A stretch of 64,000 bases of DNA from Colocasia esculenta (lineage: Eukaryota; Streptophyta; Magnoliopsida; Alismatales; Araceae), in assembly GCA_014218235.1 (NCBI GenBank), contig CM024755.1, positions 97,382,948 to 97,446,947 of the forward strand, given 5' to 3'. Within the stretch, counting starts at the first letter, position 1, and every line of letters begins with the position of its first letter. This document shows positions 22,237 through 34,744 of this stretch, one piece after another. The translations under genes and the position numbers were made by a program. The notes beneath the pieces were generated by a model, which saw only the letters and a list, made by a program, of their open reading frames with translations, was not told where the DNA came from and did not search any database.

Positions 22237-24049
22237 ATCTCTGTAACGACTCTCCTTATATTGGTACAATTATACCAATCTACGTCGATACAAAAGGCGT
22301 CATCACAATGAGACATTTACCCAACACTAAACAATAGATTGAGATGTACATAAATATCAAAAGAGAACAGTGGAAATAAATAAATATTCTCATTCTCATT
22401 CCATCATCATCAAATAATCCACAGTCTATATAGGAATAAGAGAAATAATAATGTCCACATTATTACATGTCCGAATGAAATACATTGTCCATATGAAATA
22501 TACAATCACATTGTTTACATATTAATGAAAAAAAAGTACAACTACGCAACACTCCACAACGTAGCTACTCCTCTCGCTCGGAGTCGCTCCTCCCTACGTC
22601 CTCCTCAAGAACGGGGACACCTGCCTCACCTATACGACAAAGCAAGTATGAGTCGTCTAAAAGACCCAGCAAGCAATCCAAAGATACACCCTTACACATA
22701 TCACATACACATGCTATCTTTTAACAATAAGGAAGAGTACATGGTACATGCTTATAACAATTTACAATAACCATAAACAACCTACGCATGCTTTCTACAC
22801 ACAACATTTAACATGATTCATAGTTTAAACTCTATTCATATCATTGCACAATCCTACAATTTTAGAACCTGGAAATATGTACAAAGTAAATAACACACCT
22901 AGCATGATATCTAATCATTTTCACATACTATGATAACACTTATTCACATGTTTAGCTTTCTGTTTTAATATAAATAAATCACATTTACACAAGCTCACAT
23001 CTTTTCACATGCTAACACATTCACATTACACTATCACATGCTCATATTTCACATTTGCACAATTCACATATTCAGACTTTTTACACTTAATTGCCGTGAC
23101 ACATAGTCCAAACCACCATAAGAAGAACACACATCACATACACATACCCATCACCTAGGAAACACAGTGACAATCTTGGTTAACTGCGCAGAACTGGGAG
23201 AAGCCCTCTCCACCCTAACCAGTGGTACTTGTCCACCTCCAGGATTTCATCCTAATGCCCATAGGATATCACAACACATTGAGCCTTCCCATAGGGACTT
23301 TACTACAGTATAGCTCCATAGCCTTCTATGGTAGCAGTGTCAATGTCAGCACAATTACACATTATCACTTTATCACATTCAATTACATTATTCACATGCA
23401 CTATTTAACACATTTACACACACTTTTAAATAATTACACGTGTTTCAGTTTACAGAACATGATGTTACTGTTCACAGTGATAATTAACTCATAACAAGGT
23501 CCTAATCATGCTGCTAATCACCGAATTCCACATGATTAAACTTAAACATGCTCATCATGGTCCATTGCCCTTGTTAAATCAATGACAGTACCTACTGTTG
23601 TCAAATCAGCACGAAATTTTTATCACAGGCTTCACACAGGTTATATATCATATACCTAAATTTTTAGATTTTTTGGAATAGTACAAAATTTTAACAATTA
23701 AAATAGATTTCATGTAGATTTATCAAAAATTCATTTAAGCATGATTCACAGTGACACAGTCGGTTCTAACAGTTCTGAAATCTAAAAACAGTCATCACTA
23801 GAACATGGAAAATTTCTGAAACCCTAATATACAACGAATCTATTTATTCAGAATTTATCATTATCAAATCATGCTCATTGTCCAATTGTAGAAATTTTAA
23901 TAAATAAAAAATTGTACAGAAATTCAACATATCCTCATGACATGACCTACTGAATGTACTTGACTAGACATAAATTACACAGCATGCACAGACAACCATA
24001 AGTCCGGAAATCACAGTACATAGATCAGATCCACATTCCTGAAAAACCT

Positions 24050-24160
24050 GAAGAACTTGGCGGCAAAGGGGGTGCCACCAACCGGGGTTAACGGCACACG
24101 ATGTTGTCGCCAACTCAAGATCTTGATGGCACACGAGTGGCCGTCAATCTCCTGTCTACA
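24050..24160. repeat. GTCAAC-dialect island (A1 5' LTR, leader side)
   Basis: The motifs are the same alternating set as at 16345-16450, here just downstream of the presumed transcription start and past the splice-donor-like site. Confidence 0.6.
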
Positions 24161-24561
24161 GAAGTGCAGACTGAACGCACAAATACAGGAGAATTAGGGG
24201 TTCCAGGACACGAGGAAAAATCCATAAAAATCCTAGGACCTAAAGGACATGTGCAGGGATGAAATCCCTCGATTACTTGCCTTTGAAAAATTGTCTAATG
24301 GTTTAATTTAGTCGTTGAAGCTCTCCTCGGCCAAGCCAAGAAGATGCACAAATTCCTCCCAGATCCGGCCCTTGTGTTGATGTAGGTCTATCTCCGTAGT
24401 CGGGGAAGCTTCCACAATGTCAAGAGCTCCTTCCAATTGATGTAGATCTCCGAAAATACCACCCAATCGCCAGATCACGCTCGCCAAAGTTCACTTTTTC
24501 TCCACATAAACCCTAGTTTTTCTCAAGAGCCAAAAGACCTAACCTCGCCCAAAGCTAGGTG

Positions 24562-24568
24562 TTTTATA
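24562..24568 (-). promoter_or_regulatory. TATA box of A1 5' LTR
   Basis: The minus strand reads TATAAAA within CCTATAAAACACC, with transcription expected about 30 bases further along (near 24535). An equivalent TTATAAAA is present in the other LTR at 16860-16867, and a CCTATAAATATAGG stretch in the A2 LTR near 36072. Confidence 0.7.
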
Positions 24569-24659
24569 GGTTAAAGGGGTCGGGGTACGCATTACATAGG
24601 ATTTCCTACTGTTGGAGGGTAGTTTCCTAAACAAGAACGCAAAAAACACAGCCGTTTTC

Positions 24660-24830
24660 GGGTTTGGAATCGCAACAAAAGCAGAGAAGTAAACGGCCAG
24701 TTCGCTGCCGTTAACAGGAAATAACCGTCCATCGATCTGGACGCCGACTTTGAGTCAACAGCTCACTGGTTGCCGTCAACCTGCCCTCAACATCAGGGGA
24801 TATTGACGTTAACTGGCATTTCGGCCAGAA
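24660..24830. repeat. GTCAAC-dialect island (A1 5' LTR, U3)
   Basis: Alternating GCCGTTAAC, GTCAACAG, GCCGTCAAC and TTGACGTTAAC (24803-24813) lie just upstream of the TATA box. Their place in U3 would suit a transcription-factor or silencing target. TGACG is also the core of TGA-type bZIP sites. Confidence 0.65.
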
Positions 24831-25058
24831 CATAGAAAAATTGATAAACATACATACACACAATAACTACATACATTATACACCATATTATTTAAATACA
24901 ATATGCACAACTTAAATAAAGACAATATGTACATAAATAAACATGTATATATATACACATATGCACAAAAGTAAATATATAATTATAGAATACACAAAAT
25001 CAAATACGCATATCATGATAAGGTTCGAATAAAAAGAACAAAGTTCGAGGGCCTTACA

Positions 25059-25063
25059 GCATC
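25059..25063. other. Target-site duplication GCATC, right copy (A1)
   Basis: It directly follows the LTR terminus CTTACA and equals 14532-14536. Confidence 0.9.
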
Positions 25064-25978
25064 TCACGATTTTAAATGTAGATACCCACTATTAAGTATG
25101 ACCATTAACAAGAATTTCACAAGTTCAATAATATGAAGACAATTTGGGAATAGCAAGGCAATCGTTCAAGAGTTAAGTCCGGCATCATAACGACGTGTTT
25201 TCCATTTAGTTCAATATCTCATTAATGACTTGGTCTCATGTTTAATAGATGAGATCAAGATGAGAAGAGAAGATCTCTCTAAGAAAGTCAAGAGAAGAGA
25301 GAGAGACACACACACAAACTTTTGGGTATTTCATGGTACAACTTACTCGTCAGCCATGTGGAAATCCATAGTTAGAGAAGACTTATGGAGACCTTGGTCA
25401 ATGAATCACTACTCTCGGTAGAAAGAATATCCGATGGAGAGTTTATCCATGCCTAGAAGGGGTTTCCTATTGTGCAAATGGGTATGTACGTATTGCGCGG
25501 TGCAAATCGCTCATGTGTGTGGGTGAGTGTCTTTTAAATCTAATTATGGAAACAATCATGGAAACGTCGCAATAGACAAGTAACAAGAGTGCTAAATTAG
25601 GAAATAAAATCATGCATGACTAATTTTAGCAAGTTGCTATGTTCTTATTTTAACAAGTTCGATAACAAGACAAGAAAGGGAGAGCAATCGATAAGTAGAG
25701 AGCATGATCAATCATTTAAGATCTATTAGAATCATGCTACACTATTTAGAACTTTTATATGGGTTGATTAATACATGCAAATCTCATGAATCCCCTTGCT
25801 GGAACAATCGGGAACCAAGAATACATGAAGAACCCTGAAATTTAGGAAAACTGGTAGTCTTATGAAGAAGGCGACTAGAAGGCTGTCGCCTTTCTAATCC
25901 AGAAGGTGATAAGGTCCTTGTTAGATTGACTTGTCATATTCTAATTCCATGTGCTGGGTTGCCTTTTATGCCTATTTC
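25064..25978 (-). repeat. LTR F, right part
   Basis: AT-rich non-coding DNA continues the sequence interrupted by A1. It has a purine-rich stretch near 25255-25310 and a perfect 8-bp stem (AAGGCGAC / GTCGCCTT) near 25867-25893, reminiscent of the CGCG-dialect words. It ends where a D-like LTR terminus begins. I see no gene. Confidence 0.35.
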
Positions 25979-28170
25979 TGTAGCGACCGTGGATAATTAT
26001 GCCCAATAAGGCTCCATATCCAGACCCACCTCCTGCTAATAGATTGAAGTCTCACAAGAGATAGCTCACACACATGTCTAGTAAGAATATAAAAGACAAC
26101 TACAAAAGTATAAGATAGAAGAAAGTATATGTACTCATACTCATTTACAATAAATTACATGGTCTTAATACATCATTACAGGTCTAAGAGAAAAGTACAA
26201 CTACCTACGGTATGTCCCGAGAGAGCAAAAGCTCACAGAACAACAAATACAACTCAACTGTTAGTTGTACAAGTCCATCACGCCTCTGTAAAACAAGCAC
26301 GTTGTTAACACCTGAAAAGAGCTGTAAGGGAGTGAGCCTCAAAATGTCATAGGCTCAGTAAAGACCTGCCAAAAAGAGAAAACAACAAGGAACTACATAG
26401 AAGGCTAACACCTCCACCACTCAGGGTCTCACTGGTAACACTGACAGTAGAAGTAGAGACATGCTCGCAATAAACATAATTAAACTGCATTTCAACATAA
26501 ACACACTAGTTAACACAACTCACAGAAAATAAAGGGAACAATAGGACCAGTATAGAAATATCAGTCCACCTTATCAACTGAAACGACTAAGCCATGAGCC
26601 ACACAGGTAAACCACCAACGAAAGATAACAGGACTGACAGTAAGGAGTCAGTCCACCACACACTAGAATAATGAAACACACTGAAGGACTACCCATAGAA
26701 GGGTAAGAATACGACACGTGGAAGGTCACACAGTACGACCACCACAGAGCACAACTTCACAACACTTGAAATCAGCACACGATGTGCCACAATGATTAGC
26801 TACCCAAGAATGGTACAGGTACTTGAAACCAGAATGTACCACGACGGAACCACAACTGCACCACTACGTAACTAGAAGCCTTGCATGACTAGCGAGTAAG
26901 AAATTATAGCCATTGAAGACTACAACTAGTATCACAACCCACAACCACGACTGTTGGAAACCCAAGTCAGAAGGAACGACGCCACCAGTCGGGTAAATAC
27001 TAGTGGTTCATGTTGCCAGTATCCAACTCGGACTAACACGAGAACCACCTCTCAGTCTTGCAGCCACAAACATAAAGTCCAACTGCAGCTCTACCACAAC
27101 ACTGCGTAGGCCAAAGAACTGTGGAGAACAATCAACACCACTCTGAAACAACACATACTGTAGACCCATGCCTAATACACCTCTACGTGTTTTGGGGCCT
27201 GCCGAGTGAGGCAAGTGGAAACAAGGGACTAGCCACGAGCACACTACAAGCGACCGACCAGAGAACACTCGCACACCACAAGTCGTTGCCCCATTGTTGT
27301 CTTTCCTTGAGTCAGACGAGCTACTCAACAAACAAGTGAGTAATGGTGTCCAAAAAGACGACATAGACCTCTATGGTACACACAGTACCAACAAACCTCG
27401 AGCAACAATGTGCCTGGCTTACTAAGAACTTGGGGTACCCGACTAGAGAGATATTCTAGAATAGACGTCGGACCACTAAATACGGTAAACATAGTCCTCA
27501 ACTGAACCATTACAAGTACTAATTAAACCTTTAAGTCATTCGCTCAACTCATTAAACCTCATTAATATGAACTATAATCACTTACCGTACTATAAAATAC
27601 AACACATACTCATAGCCTTTAAACCACAGGCTCGCATAAAACATTCCCACTATTTACCAAAAACACTTTATAAGATCCCCACTCACCATCTATCAATAGA
27701 AAACTATGCAATTTATCTAGAACCATAATCTTAAACTAATCACATGCTTAAACCACATTAATTAATAAGAAAAAACTATAAACATGGCTCCCAAAGGACC
27801 CACAAAACCACTGCCAATAGTACATCCCGACAAACACCACAAAGACAAGATTGCGACAGGGCAAATGGTCGCCACAACCACAACGAAAGGAAGAACGCAA
27901 CAGGGTCAAGGGTCGCTATAAGATCGCGACAGCCTGACAGGTCGCGATGAGATCATGACGACCAGATGGGTCGCAATGAGATCGCGATAGCCTGACGGGC
28001 CGCGATCTCAGACAAATCGGCTGAACCCTTCTTCCTCTCCAAAAATCTATCCAAACATAATCTAAATTAAAATTTAAGCATCTAGAATGGAAGAAGCACA
28101 ACACCACACCACCATAGCATGCTTTCCAAACCTCAAACCAACCACACAACACAAGAAGAGGGGGAAGTCT
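25979..28170 (-). repeat. D-like LTR fragment
   Basis: The left end TGTAGCGACC is an LTR 3' terminus read on the minus strand. The following DNA is the inverse of the D LTR end (GGATATGGAGCCTTA...GGGCATAA). Segments near 26700-27450 correspond in order to 52250-53450, including blocks that include the words CCAGAATGT and ACTAGAGAG. A CGCG island lies at 27848-28012. It is clearly diverged from the D LTRs and lacks the LTR start, so it is a truncated older relative. Confidence 0.6.
27848..28012. repeat. CGCG palindromic-motif island (D-like LTR)
   Basis: Repeated ATTGCGACAGG, AGATCGCGAC and GGTCGCGATGAGATC words in both orientations lie within AT-rich LTR DNA. The position corresponds to the islands of D. 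Confidence 0.7.
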
Positions 28171-28194
28171 CAAAATCACAGTGCATAGATTGAA

Positions 28195-29658
28195 TTATCT
28201 TATTAAATTGCATGAAATCCCTGTTAAATATTAAAGATAGAGTTACTGTCATGAAAATTTTGAAAAAATTAACCATATGATATGTTCCATGCGTAGGGTT
28301 TATGGTTAAAATTTGGGACTATTTCGATATCTGTAGATACTGTTTGCAATTATAAAGATGTTAAGAGCCATATTATACATGATTATTCAAGAAACGGTAA
28401 TTTCCAATGATTAGTATTATGTTTAGGTACTGTTATGCATGATTTAATACTGTTAGACAGTTATGATAGGTTCTGTAAACTGAAGTATATGTGTTTGAAT
28501 GGTATGCATGTGAATGGACCAAATAGTGCATGTAAAATGATGTAAATCATGTGATTAATTGAAATAATGTGATTAAGTGAAATGTGTGCTGAAATTGACA
28601 CTACTACCATAGAAGGCTGTGGAGCCGTACTATAGAAAAGTCCCTATGGGGACGCTCAATGTGTATGTGATATCCTATGGGCATCAGGATGAAATCCTAG
28701 AGGTGGACAAGTACCACTGGTTAGGGTGAAGAGGACTTCTCCCGATTCTGCGCAGTTACCAAGATTCGTCACTATAATGCCTAAGTGACGGGTATGTGTT
28801 ATGTGATATGTGTGTCCTTCTTTATGGTGGTTCAGACTATGTGTCACGGCAAATAATGTGTAAAGATGTGAAATATGTGTAAATGTGTAAAGTGTTCATG
28901 TGAAAGTGATGTGTTAATGTGTTACCATGTGAAATATTGTGAAACCATGTGAACATGTAATATTTATGTTAAAACAGCAAGAAAAATGTGTGTTTATGTG
29001 AGATAAAAGCATGTGAAAAGTGATAGATATCATGCTAGGTGTGTTAGTAAGCATGTGTTTAATTCCATGATCAAGTTATTTAGAAATATGATGTGAATGG
29101 ATTGCAATTAATACCATGAATCAAGTTAAAGACCATGTGTAGAAAGGATGTGATAGGTTATTTATTTATACTTGTTGTTATGATATGAACCATGTGGTAA
29201 GGTTACTTTTATTGTTAAAAGAATAGCATGAATGTGATATGTGTAAGGATGTGCCAATGGGTTACTTTCTGAGTCTTTTGTGAAGACTCATACTTGCTTT
29301 AACATACAGGTGAGACAGGTGTCCTCTTGCTTGAGGAGGACATTGTGAGGAGCAACTCCAAGCGAGCGGAGTAGCGAGATTGTGGAGGACTATTTGTTAG
29401 CTTGTACTTTCTTTTACTAGTATGTGGACAATGATGTTATGTTATGGACTTGGTTTACTTTCATTTCTACTATATAGACTATGAGATGTGTGAATGATGA
29501 TGGAATAAGAATATCTATAATTTTCGTTGTACTCTCTTTCGTTATTTATGTACATCTCTACCTACTGTGTTGTGTTAGGTATATGTCCCACTGTGACGGC
29601 GCACTTTATATCAATGTGGATTGGTATAATCATACTGGTATAAAGAGGGTCGTTACAT
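28195..29658 (+). repeat. Family A LTR, 5'-truncated (5' LTR of A2)
   Basis: This is the inverse of 14537-16000 with many substitutions. It includes the block with TATGGGCATCAGGATG (near 28675), the AC/GT-rich stretch and the terminus GTCGTTACA at 29658. The U3 and leader are missing. No primer site follows, because E-LTR DNA begins directly at the terminus. It pairs with the 3' LTR at 34694-37476. Confidence 0.75.
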
Positions 29659-30965
29659 GTTTTTTGTGTTTTCGGGCAAGATCCATGAATGCGACGCATC
29701 CATACGTCGCGATTATGTTCGCATGAACGTGACGTACAGATACATCGCTATTCACGTAAAAGCAATCGAGTTATCCGTCGTGTTTTCCGGTCTGATTAGT
29801 CAACCTTGACACATCAAACTATGTGTTGCGTGGATTTCTGGACCCGTCTTGAACGCGACGGCATGTGCCGTCGCGATTTGGCAGTTTTCCCGCTCTCCGA
29901 ATTACATACATTTTTTTTATATTTGAAGTTTGAAGTCGATTCTTGAACGCGACGTATTGAAGCATCGCGATTCAAGAATCGTCGCGGCATATCGGTCTGT
30001 TGCGTTATGAACGCGATAGACTTGACCGTTGCGATTTTGGTTGGTAATCGATCTTGCAATCGATTCTGTCAGAAATGTGACATGAAGGTCCATCGCGATT
30101 ATGGTTAGGAAATCGATTTGGTAATCGATTCATGTCTGAAAAGGCGACCATCTTCCCTGTCATGATTTAAACGTGATAGGAAAGTATAACGTCGCGATGT
30201 TGTGCTCAATTGTGTATGGTTCTTTAAAAAGCGACGTCTGAACCTGTCGTGATTCAAGGCCGACCCGAGACTATTCCATTTGGTTAGTCAGTCAACCATG
30301 TGTACGTCATGGTCTAAAATCATGTTACTTAGTTATGCATTGGCCTAAAAGTGATCAACCCATTGAAAAACTATAATGACATGAATATGATTATAATGCA
30401 CAACATGAAGTGATTGATCCTACGTTCATTTGATTATCATCTTGTGATCTGGCTTGAAATGAAATCTATCATGAAGTAAGTTGTGATATTAATCTGTGGA
30501 GGATACATGTTAGAATGGACTTGCTTGGTTTAAAGCTTTCCTATTATGTTACTTGCTTCTTGCATGTGGACTTTCTTTATTTACGTGCTTTCCGAGGTTT
30601 TCCATATTTAGTTCATCAATTGCACGCATGATTAGGAATGTTTCGTGTCACGACACTTACGCGTTTAGGCACACCACTCTTGGGGAATTGGAAGCTCTCT
30701 GCCGGTCATTCCGTATCGGCAGACTAGTGACCTTTTTCCTAAGACTTCCATAAGTCTCCGTACTCTGTGGATTCCCTCATAGAGACCGAGCTGATTGTAC
30801 CATGGAATACCCAGAAGATAGAGAGCACTTGTACCATGTGCGATATATCATTAGTCATCCTCTTGTCGAGACACTAAAGATTCTGAAACTTAAGATACGC
30901 TGTTATGCTGTCCAATTAATCTCTTGAGGCTAACACTAATAGATATGGTCTAGGTTACTTCCCTA
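29659..30965 (+). repeat. Family E LTR fragment
   Basis: A CGCG island (29675-30260) is followed by a U5-like segment whose 30690-30800 part (GGCAGACTAGTGA, ATAAGTCTCC, GAGCTGATTGTACC) matches 8380-8480 of the first E LTR. It starts exactly at the A2 LTR terminus and ends against copia gag sequence. Confidence 0.55.
29675..30260. repeat. CGCG palindromic-motif island (second E LTR)
   Basis: The motif is spread over nearly 600 bp, with pairs such as GTCGCGATT/GAACGCGACG and a 19-base near-palindrome GTTGCGTTATGAACGCGAT near 30000. It is AT-rich between motifs, so the motif itself stands out. Confidence 0.7.
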
Positions 30966-31430
30966 AAGATAAAGAGATCAAATCATTTGAGTCTAAGACA
31001 ATAACCTCTTTTGTTCATGCTTCTAATGTTCCTAGTAATTCACAATCACATGTTAGTAAAATTGCTCATGTTAAAAGACCAGTTCATGCTAAGAAGACTG
31101 AGCAAGTTAAGAAATCTTTGCAAGCCAAACAATCAATAAATGGTAAACATTTTGTGAAGGTTAAAAATGATGCATAGTCAAATAAATTTCAGCATGAAAA
31201 TCATCATGTTGTTCATAGTTCATAACCCACAGAACACAATCCTAATGTCAAATGTTATTTCTGTGGTGGGCATAATCATATGAACTACAATTGCTCTTTA
31301 AAAAGAAACATGTAGAAAATGAACTTGGTGTAGATAAGGAAGGATTTGTTGCCTTCCAAGATTAACACTGTTGGACCCAAAACCATTTGGGTGCCAACGA
31401 AATCCACTTGGGATGTGTGATTGTAGGTGT
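30966..31430 (+). pseudogene. Copia gag remnant with zinc knuckle
   Basis: A Lys/His-rich linker is followed by CYFCGGHNHMNYNC, a perfect C-X2-C-X4-H-X4-C knuckle (31253-31294), and by a GPKTIWVPTKS motif near 31375. That motif stands between gag and protease in SIRE- and Tork-type copia elements. Stops occur before and after. No protease, integrase or reverse transcriptase follows. Confidence 0.75.
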
Positions 31431-31796
31431 CTTGTGAAATTTAGAGATTAAGCATAACTAGTATCAATGTGAATATCAAGGCACCTATAGTCTACACTGT
31501 TATGTGAGTATCATGTTCTTCTATTTTGGACTTTCAAGGTGATACATGAATAAACTTGTATGTTTTATTGGTTACTCTCTTAGATTTGTTTATACGCTGT
31601 GTTTTTATTTTCCTTCTATCAGAAAAATAAAAAACACAAAAAGAGTCTTAGGTCTCAGTGTCTTTTGCATGTATATCCCTTATGTACATGTATGTAAAGT
31701 ATATATAAAGACACTTCCTTGATTCTTTCTATGGCCTAATACTCCCTTGATATTTTATTGCATTGGCTTAAGACTTAGTGTGCATTAATTCAGCCA
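31431..31796 (+). other. Non-coding remnant between copia gag and polypurine tract
   Basis: AT-rich DNA with stops in all frames and no recognised domain. It occupies the place where pol should be, so pol has been deleted or was never present. Confidence 0.4.
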
Positions 31797-31809
31797 CGAA
31801 GGGGGAGAA
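31797..31809 (+). other. Copia polypurine tract
   Basis: AAGGGGGAGAATT follows CAGCCACG. This kind of AAAGGGGGAGA tract precedes the 3' LTR in SIRE-type copia elements. A second tract of about ten A then ten G lies at 32171-32190. Confidence 0.55.
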
Positions 31810-33430
31810 TTCTACATTTTGTGTGTGCATACATTAAGGGAAAGCCAAATAATTATGCATTTAACTTTCTTCTGAAAATAGATTTGAAATTGAAGCCAAG
31901 ACAATAATGCACATAACTATGATTAATGGATATCACTTTAATGATCGGTAGAAATTTTTCTTAACACTCTTGTAATGCTTAAAATCCACCCAATCTACAG
32001 TAACTTGTGAGGAAAAAGCTACATGTCCCAAATTGAAAGGGGAACTGAGTTTCGTAATCTGGTCTTTCCACTGAACAAGTGAGAAGCCTCACGTCAAACG
32101 ACAATACTTTCCTCAAAATAAAAGAAAAGAAAGAAACAAAAAAAAAATTGAATCACATCATTTGTTTCAGAAAAAAAAAAGGGGGGGGGGTAGAGTGATA
32201 GCTACTGAAAAACAAGGGTCTATCATGCATGAATAAGATTGGGAGAATCCTTTAGTGTTAATTATAATTCTACTTATCATCATGTGTGATGCCTCTTAAT
32301 CATGTCTCACACTTCACTTTAAATGGTATTTAATTTTGAATGTGTGTTGAAAACTTGATTAAATACTAGACTATTTAATGGTTATATTTTAGAGCATGCA
32401 CTTGATTCATCAGTCGAAGCACCAGTTGATTTTTCAGTCGAAGCCTAGTCGAAGCAAAGTTGAAATCGGACGACCGATCCGATGAATTCAGTCGACCGAT
32501 TCCAGTGTTTCATCATACGGACTTTCCTAAATAGAGTCTTATGAAGATCTAACTTTTTCCAAATATACAAGAACTCTTTGGGATTATAAATACAAAATGT
32601 TCCCATGTTTTGGAAGAAGATAATATGCCTCCAAGAATTCAACTCGAGCCCTAGAGTTCAAGAGAGGATTGTACTACCCTAGGAAGAGCCAACAGACGCT
32701 CTATTCTTGTAGAAGCTTGAAGATCAAGTCTTCATCCTCCAGAAGCCTTCCAGATATACCTGAGAGGTGTTTCTTCATTTGAAAGGCGTGGACCAATTGC
32801 TGCTACTTGCAAGAGCTCGTTCAAAAGTGTTCTACATCGGCCAATTCTTCACCTGAGTCATCGTCAGTCAAAGACGACCACAAAGGCCGAATTTTTGGAA
32901 CAGGAGAACTATACACCTTATTGTTTAGATTGTTGTCTCTCCTATCCATGCTTTATTGTTCTTTCTAGAACTCTGATTATATTGTGTGTGCTTAGTTTGT
33001 GAGCACGTTGTTTGTTGGTGTGTAGTCTGTGCGCACATACACACAGGGTTGTCTCGTCCTCGAGAAACGATGTGGGGCTTGTGTTGTCCTCATAAACAAC
33101 TGTGTGTGTTGGTTTTTGCTTGTACCTGAGAAAAAAGCCAGTGGAAATCCTCACAGGGGTGTGGGGTAGTGGACGTAGACGCACACATGGGTGTGTTTTT
33201 CGAACCACTATAAATCTTGCGTGCAAATGTGGCTTGATCCATATCTTCTACCTCCATTCTTCACACATTATGATAGTTGGTTTCATCTAAATACTTGTTA
33301 TACTTCGCTGTGCATATCACATAATAGGTTTGATTGATTGAGTCTAATCTATTTTGTGTTAAAAGAATTTTTATTGGACGATAACAAATTCACCCCTCCC
33401 CTCTTGGTTGTTCATTGCATCCCTACACAT
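31810..33430 (+). repeat. Copia 3' region and LTR
   Basis: This contains TCGACCGATT-type words near 32460-32500, a TATAAATACA promoter-like stretch near 32585 and the CACCCCTCCCCTCTTGG end typical of SIRE/Maximus copia LTRs near 33391. The end is at about 33427-33432, directly against gypsy integrase. The LTR start is uncertain (possibly TGATAGC near 32198). The coding-like stretches here are spurious. Confidence 0.55.
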
Positions 33431-33431
33431 C

Positions 33432-34645
33432 AACACCAAGATGTACCAAGGCTTGAAATGATCTTTCTGGTGGTTAGGTATGAAGAAGGACATGGCAGAG
33501 TTTGTGTCTCAGTGTCTGGTGTGCCAGCAGGTGATGGCCAAGCATCAGAGACTGATAGGCCTTAAGTAAAAGATGGAGATACTGGTGTGGAAGTGGGAAG
33601 CGATCACAATGGACTTCGTGACAGGTTTGCCTAGATCAGCTAGGGGTAATGACTCGATGTGGGTGTTCGGCGACTGATTCTCTGAGACTGCTCACTTCTT
33701 GCCCATGAGGAAGTGGTCTGTGGACAGTTTGCAAAGCTATATGTCAACATCATTGTAAAGTTGCATGGTATCCAGATCCATCATCTCTAATAGAGACCTG
33801 CGGTTCACTTCGAGGTTATGGCAGGGTCTTCAGGAGGCATTGAGTTCTCAGCTAAAGCTCAGTTTAGCTTTCCATCCTCAGACAGATAGGCAATCTAACA
33901 GGACAATTCAGACGCTCGAGGTCATGTTGAGAGCATACGTGCTTGACTAGAAGGTAGACTAGGAATGTCACCTACCTCTTGTGGAGTTTGCCTATAATAA
34001 CAGCTTCCACGCTAGTATAGGCATGGCTCCATTCGAGGTGTTGTACAGTCAGCCCTGTAGATCTCCCTTGTGCTGGGAGGAGGCTGGAGATAGGCAGCTA
34101 GTTGGACCCAAGCTGGTTCAGGAGATGTTAAACAAGATCCAGCTCATCAGGCAGAGGTTGAGTGCTACGCATGATAGGCAGAAGAGCTATGCTAACAAAC
34201 AAAAGAAAGGGTTTAGAGTTCGAGGTTAGAGAGCATGTGTTTCTCAAGGTGTCACCTACACAAGGTGTTGTGAGCTTTGGTAAGCATGGCAAGTTGAGTC
34301 CAAGGTTCATCGGTCCATACGAGATCCTCAGGAGAGTTGGCGGTGTGGCGTACGAGTTGGCGCTACCCCTAGCTTTGGCAAGTGTTCTCCCCGTGTTCAA
34401 CGTGTCTTTGCTCAGGCGATACATGCGAGACCCAACACATGCCATCAGCCATGAGCCAGTAGAGTTGCAGCTAGATTTGACCTACATGGAGTAGCCTGTG
34501 GCCGTCCTAGATCTCACGGTAAATCATCTCAAGAATAAGTCTATAGCTTTCGTGAAGGTGCTATAGAGGAATTTCTCACGAGAGGAGGCTACGTGGGAGC
34601 TTGAAGATGCCATGAAGAAGCAGTATCTGCATCTATTTGGTTAGT
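33432..34645 (+). pseudogene. Integrase and chromodomain of family A copy A2
   Basis: Beginning inside the zinc region (NTKMYQ..., FVSQCLVCQQVMA), it continues through MDFVTGLPRS, a damaged VFGD*FSETAHF, SNRDLRFTSRLW, SNRTIQTLEVM, VEFAYNNSFHASIGMAPFE, SPRFIGPYEILRRVGG and the chromodomain EEATWELEDAMKK. The same protein is encoded in A1 in the opposite orientation. Several stops and at least one frameshift (near 34210) are present, and the catalytic second region reads DLRF instead of DPSF. The upstream gag, RT and RNase H are gone. Confidence 0.85.
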
Positions 34646-34744
34646 ACTCTTACTCTAACTTTGAGAACAAACTTTTCTTTTAAGGGGAGAGTGTGTAAAG
34701 CCCTAGGTTTCTGTGATGTGCATGCTTGCTATGTGTTTTTGAGG

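Larger units (their letters stand above)
14537..25058 (-). mobile_element. Complete family A Ty3/gypsy chromovirus, copy A1
   Basis: This is a full-length 10.5-kb element on the minus strand. It has a 5' LTR (22242-25058), primer site (22223-22236), gag, protease, reverse transcriptase, RNase H, integrase, C-terminal chromodomain, polypurine tract (17359-17375) and 3' LTR (14537-17358), bounded by GCATC duplications. The domain order PR-RT-RH-IN-chromodomain defines chromoviruses. Coding damage is modest: a few stops, a Met in the protease active-site triad and a small deletion in RT. The LTRs are alike over most of their length by eye. It inserted into LTR F. Confidence 0.92.
22242..25058 (-). 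repeat. 5' LTR of A1
   Basis: This 2817-bp LTR carries U3 (25058 to about 24535), the TATA box CTATAAAA at 24562-24568, a leader with the GC-type donor AAAG|GCAAGTAA at 24280 and a long U5. It matches 14537-17358 almost throughout. The first 90 bp at the 22242 end are visibly more divergent than the rest, mostly by C/T and G/A changes. Confidence 0.92.

Noticed and set aside
27848..28012. CGCG islands as CRISPR-like or satellite arrays
   Set aside because: Repeats are too short and irregular, alternate in orientation and lie in LTRs of a plant genome. No spacer-repeat periodicity is present.
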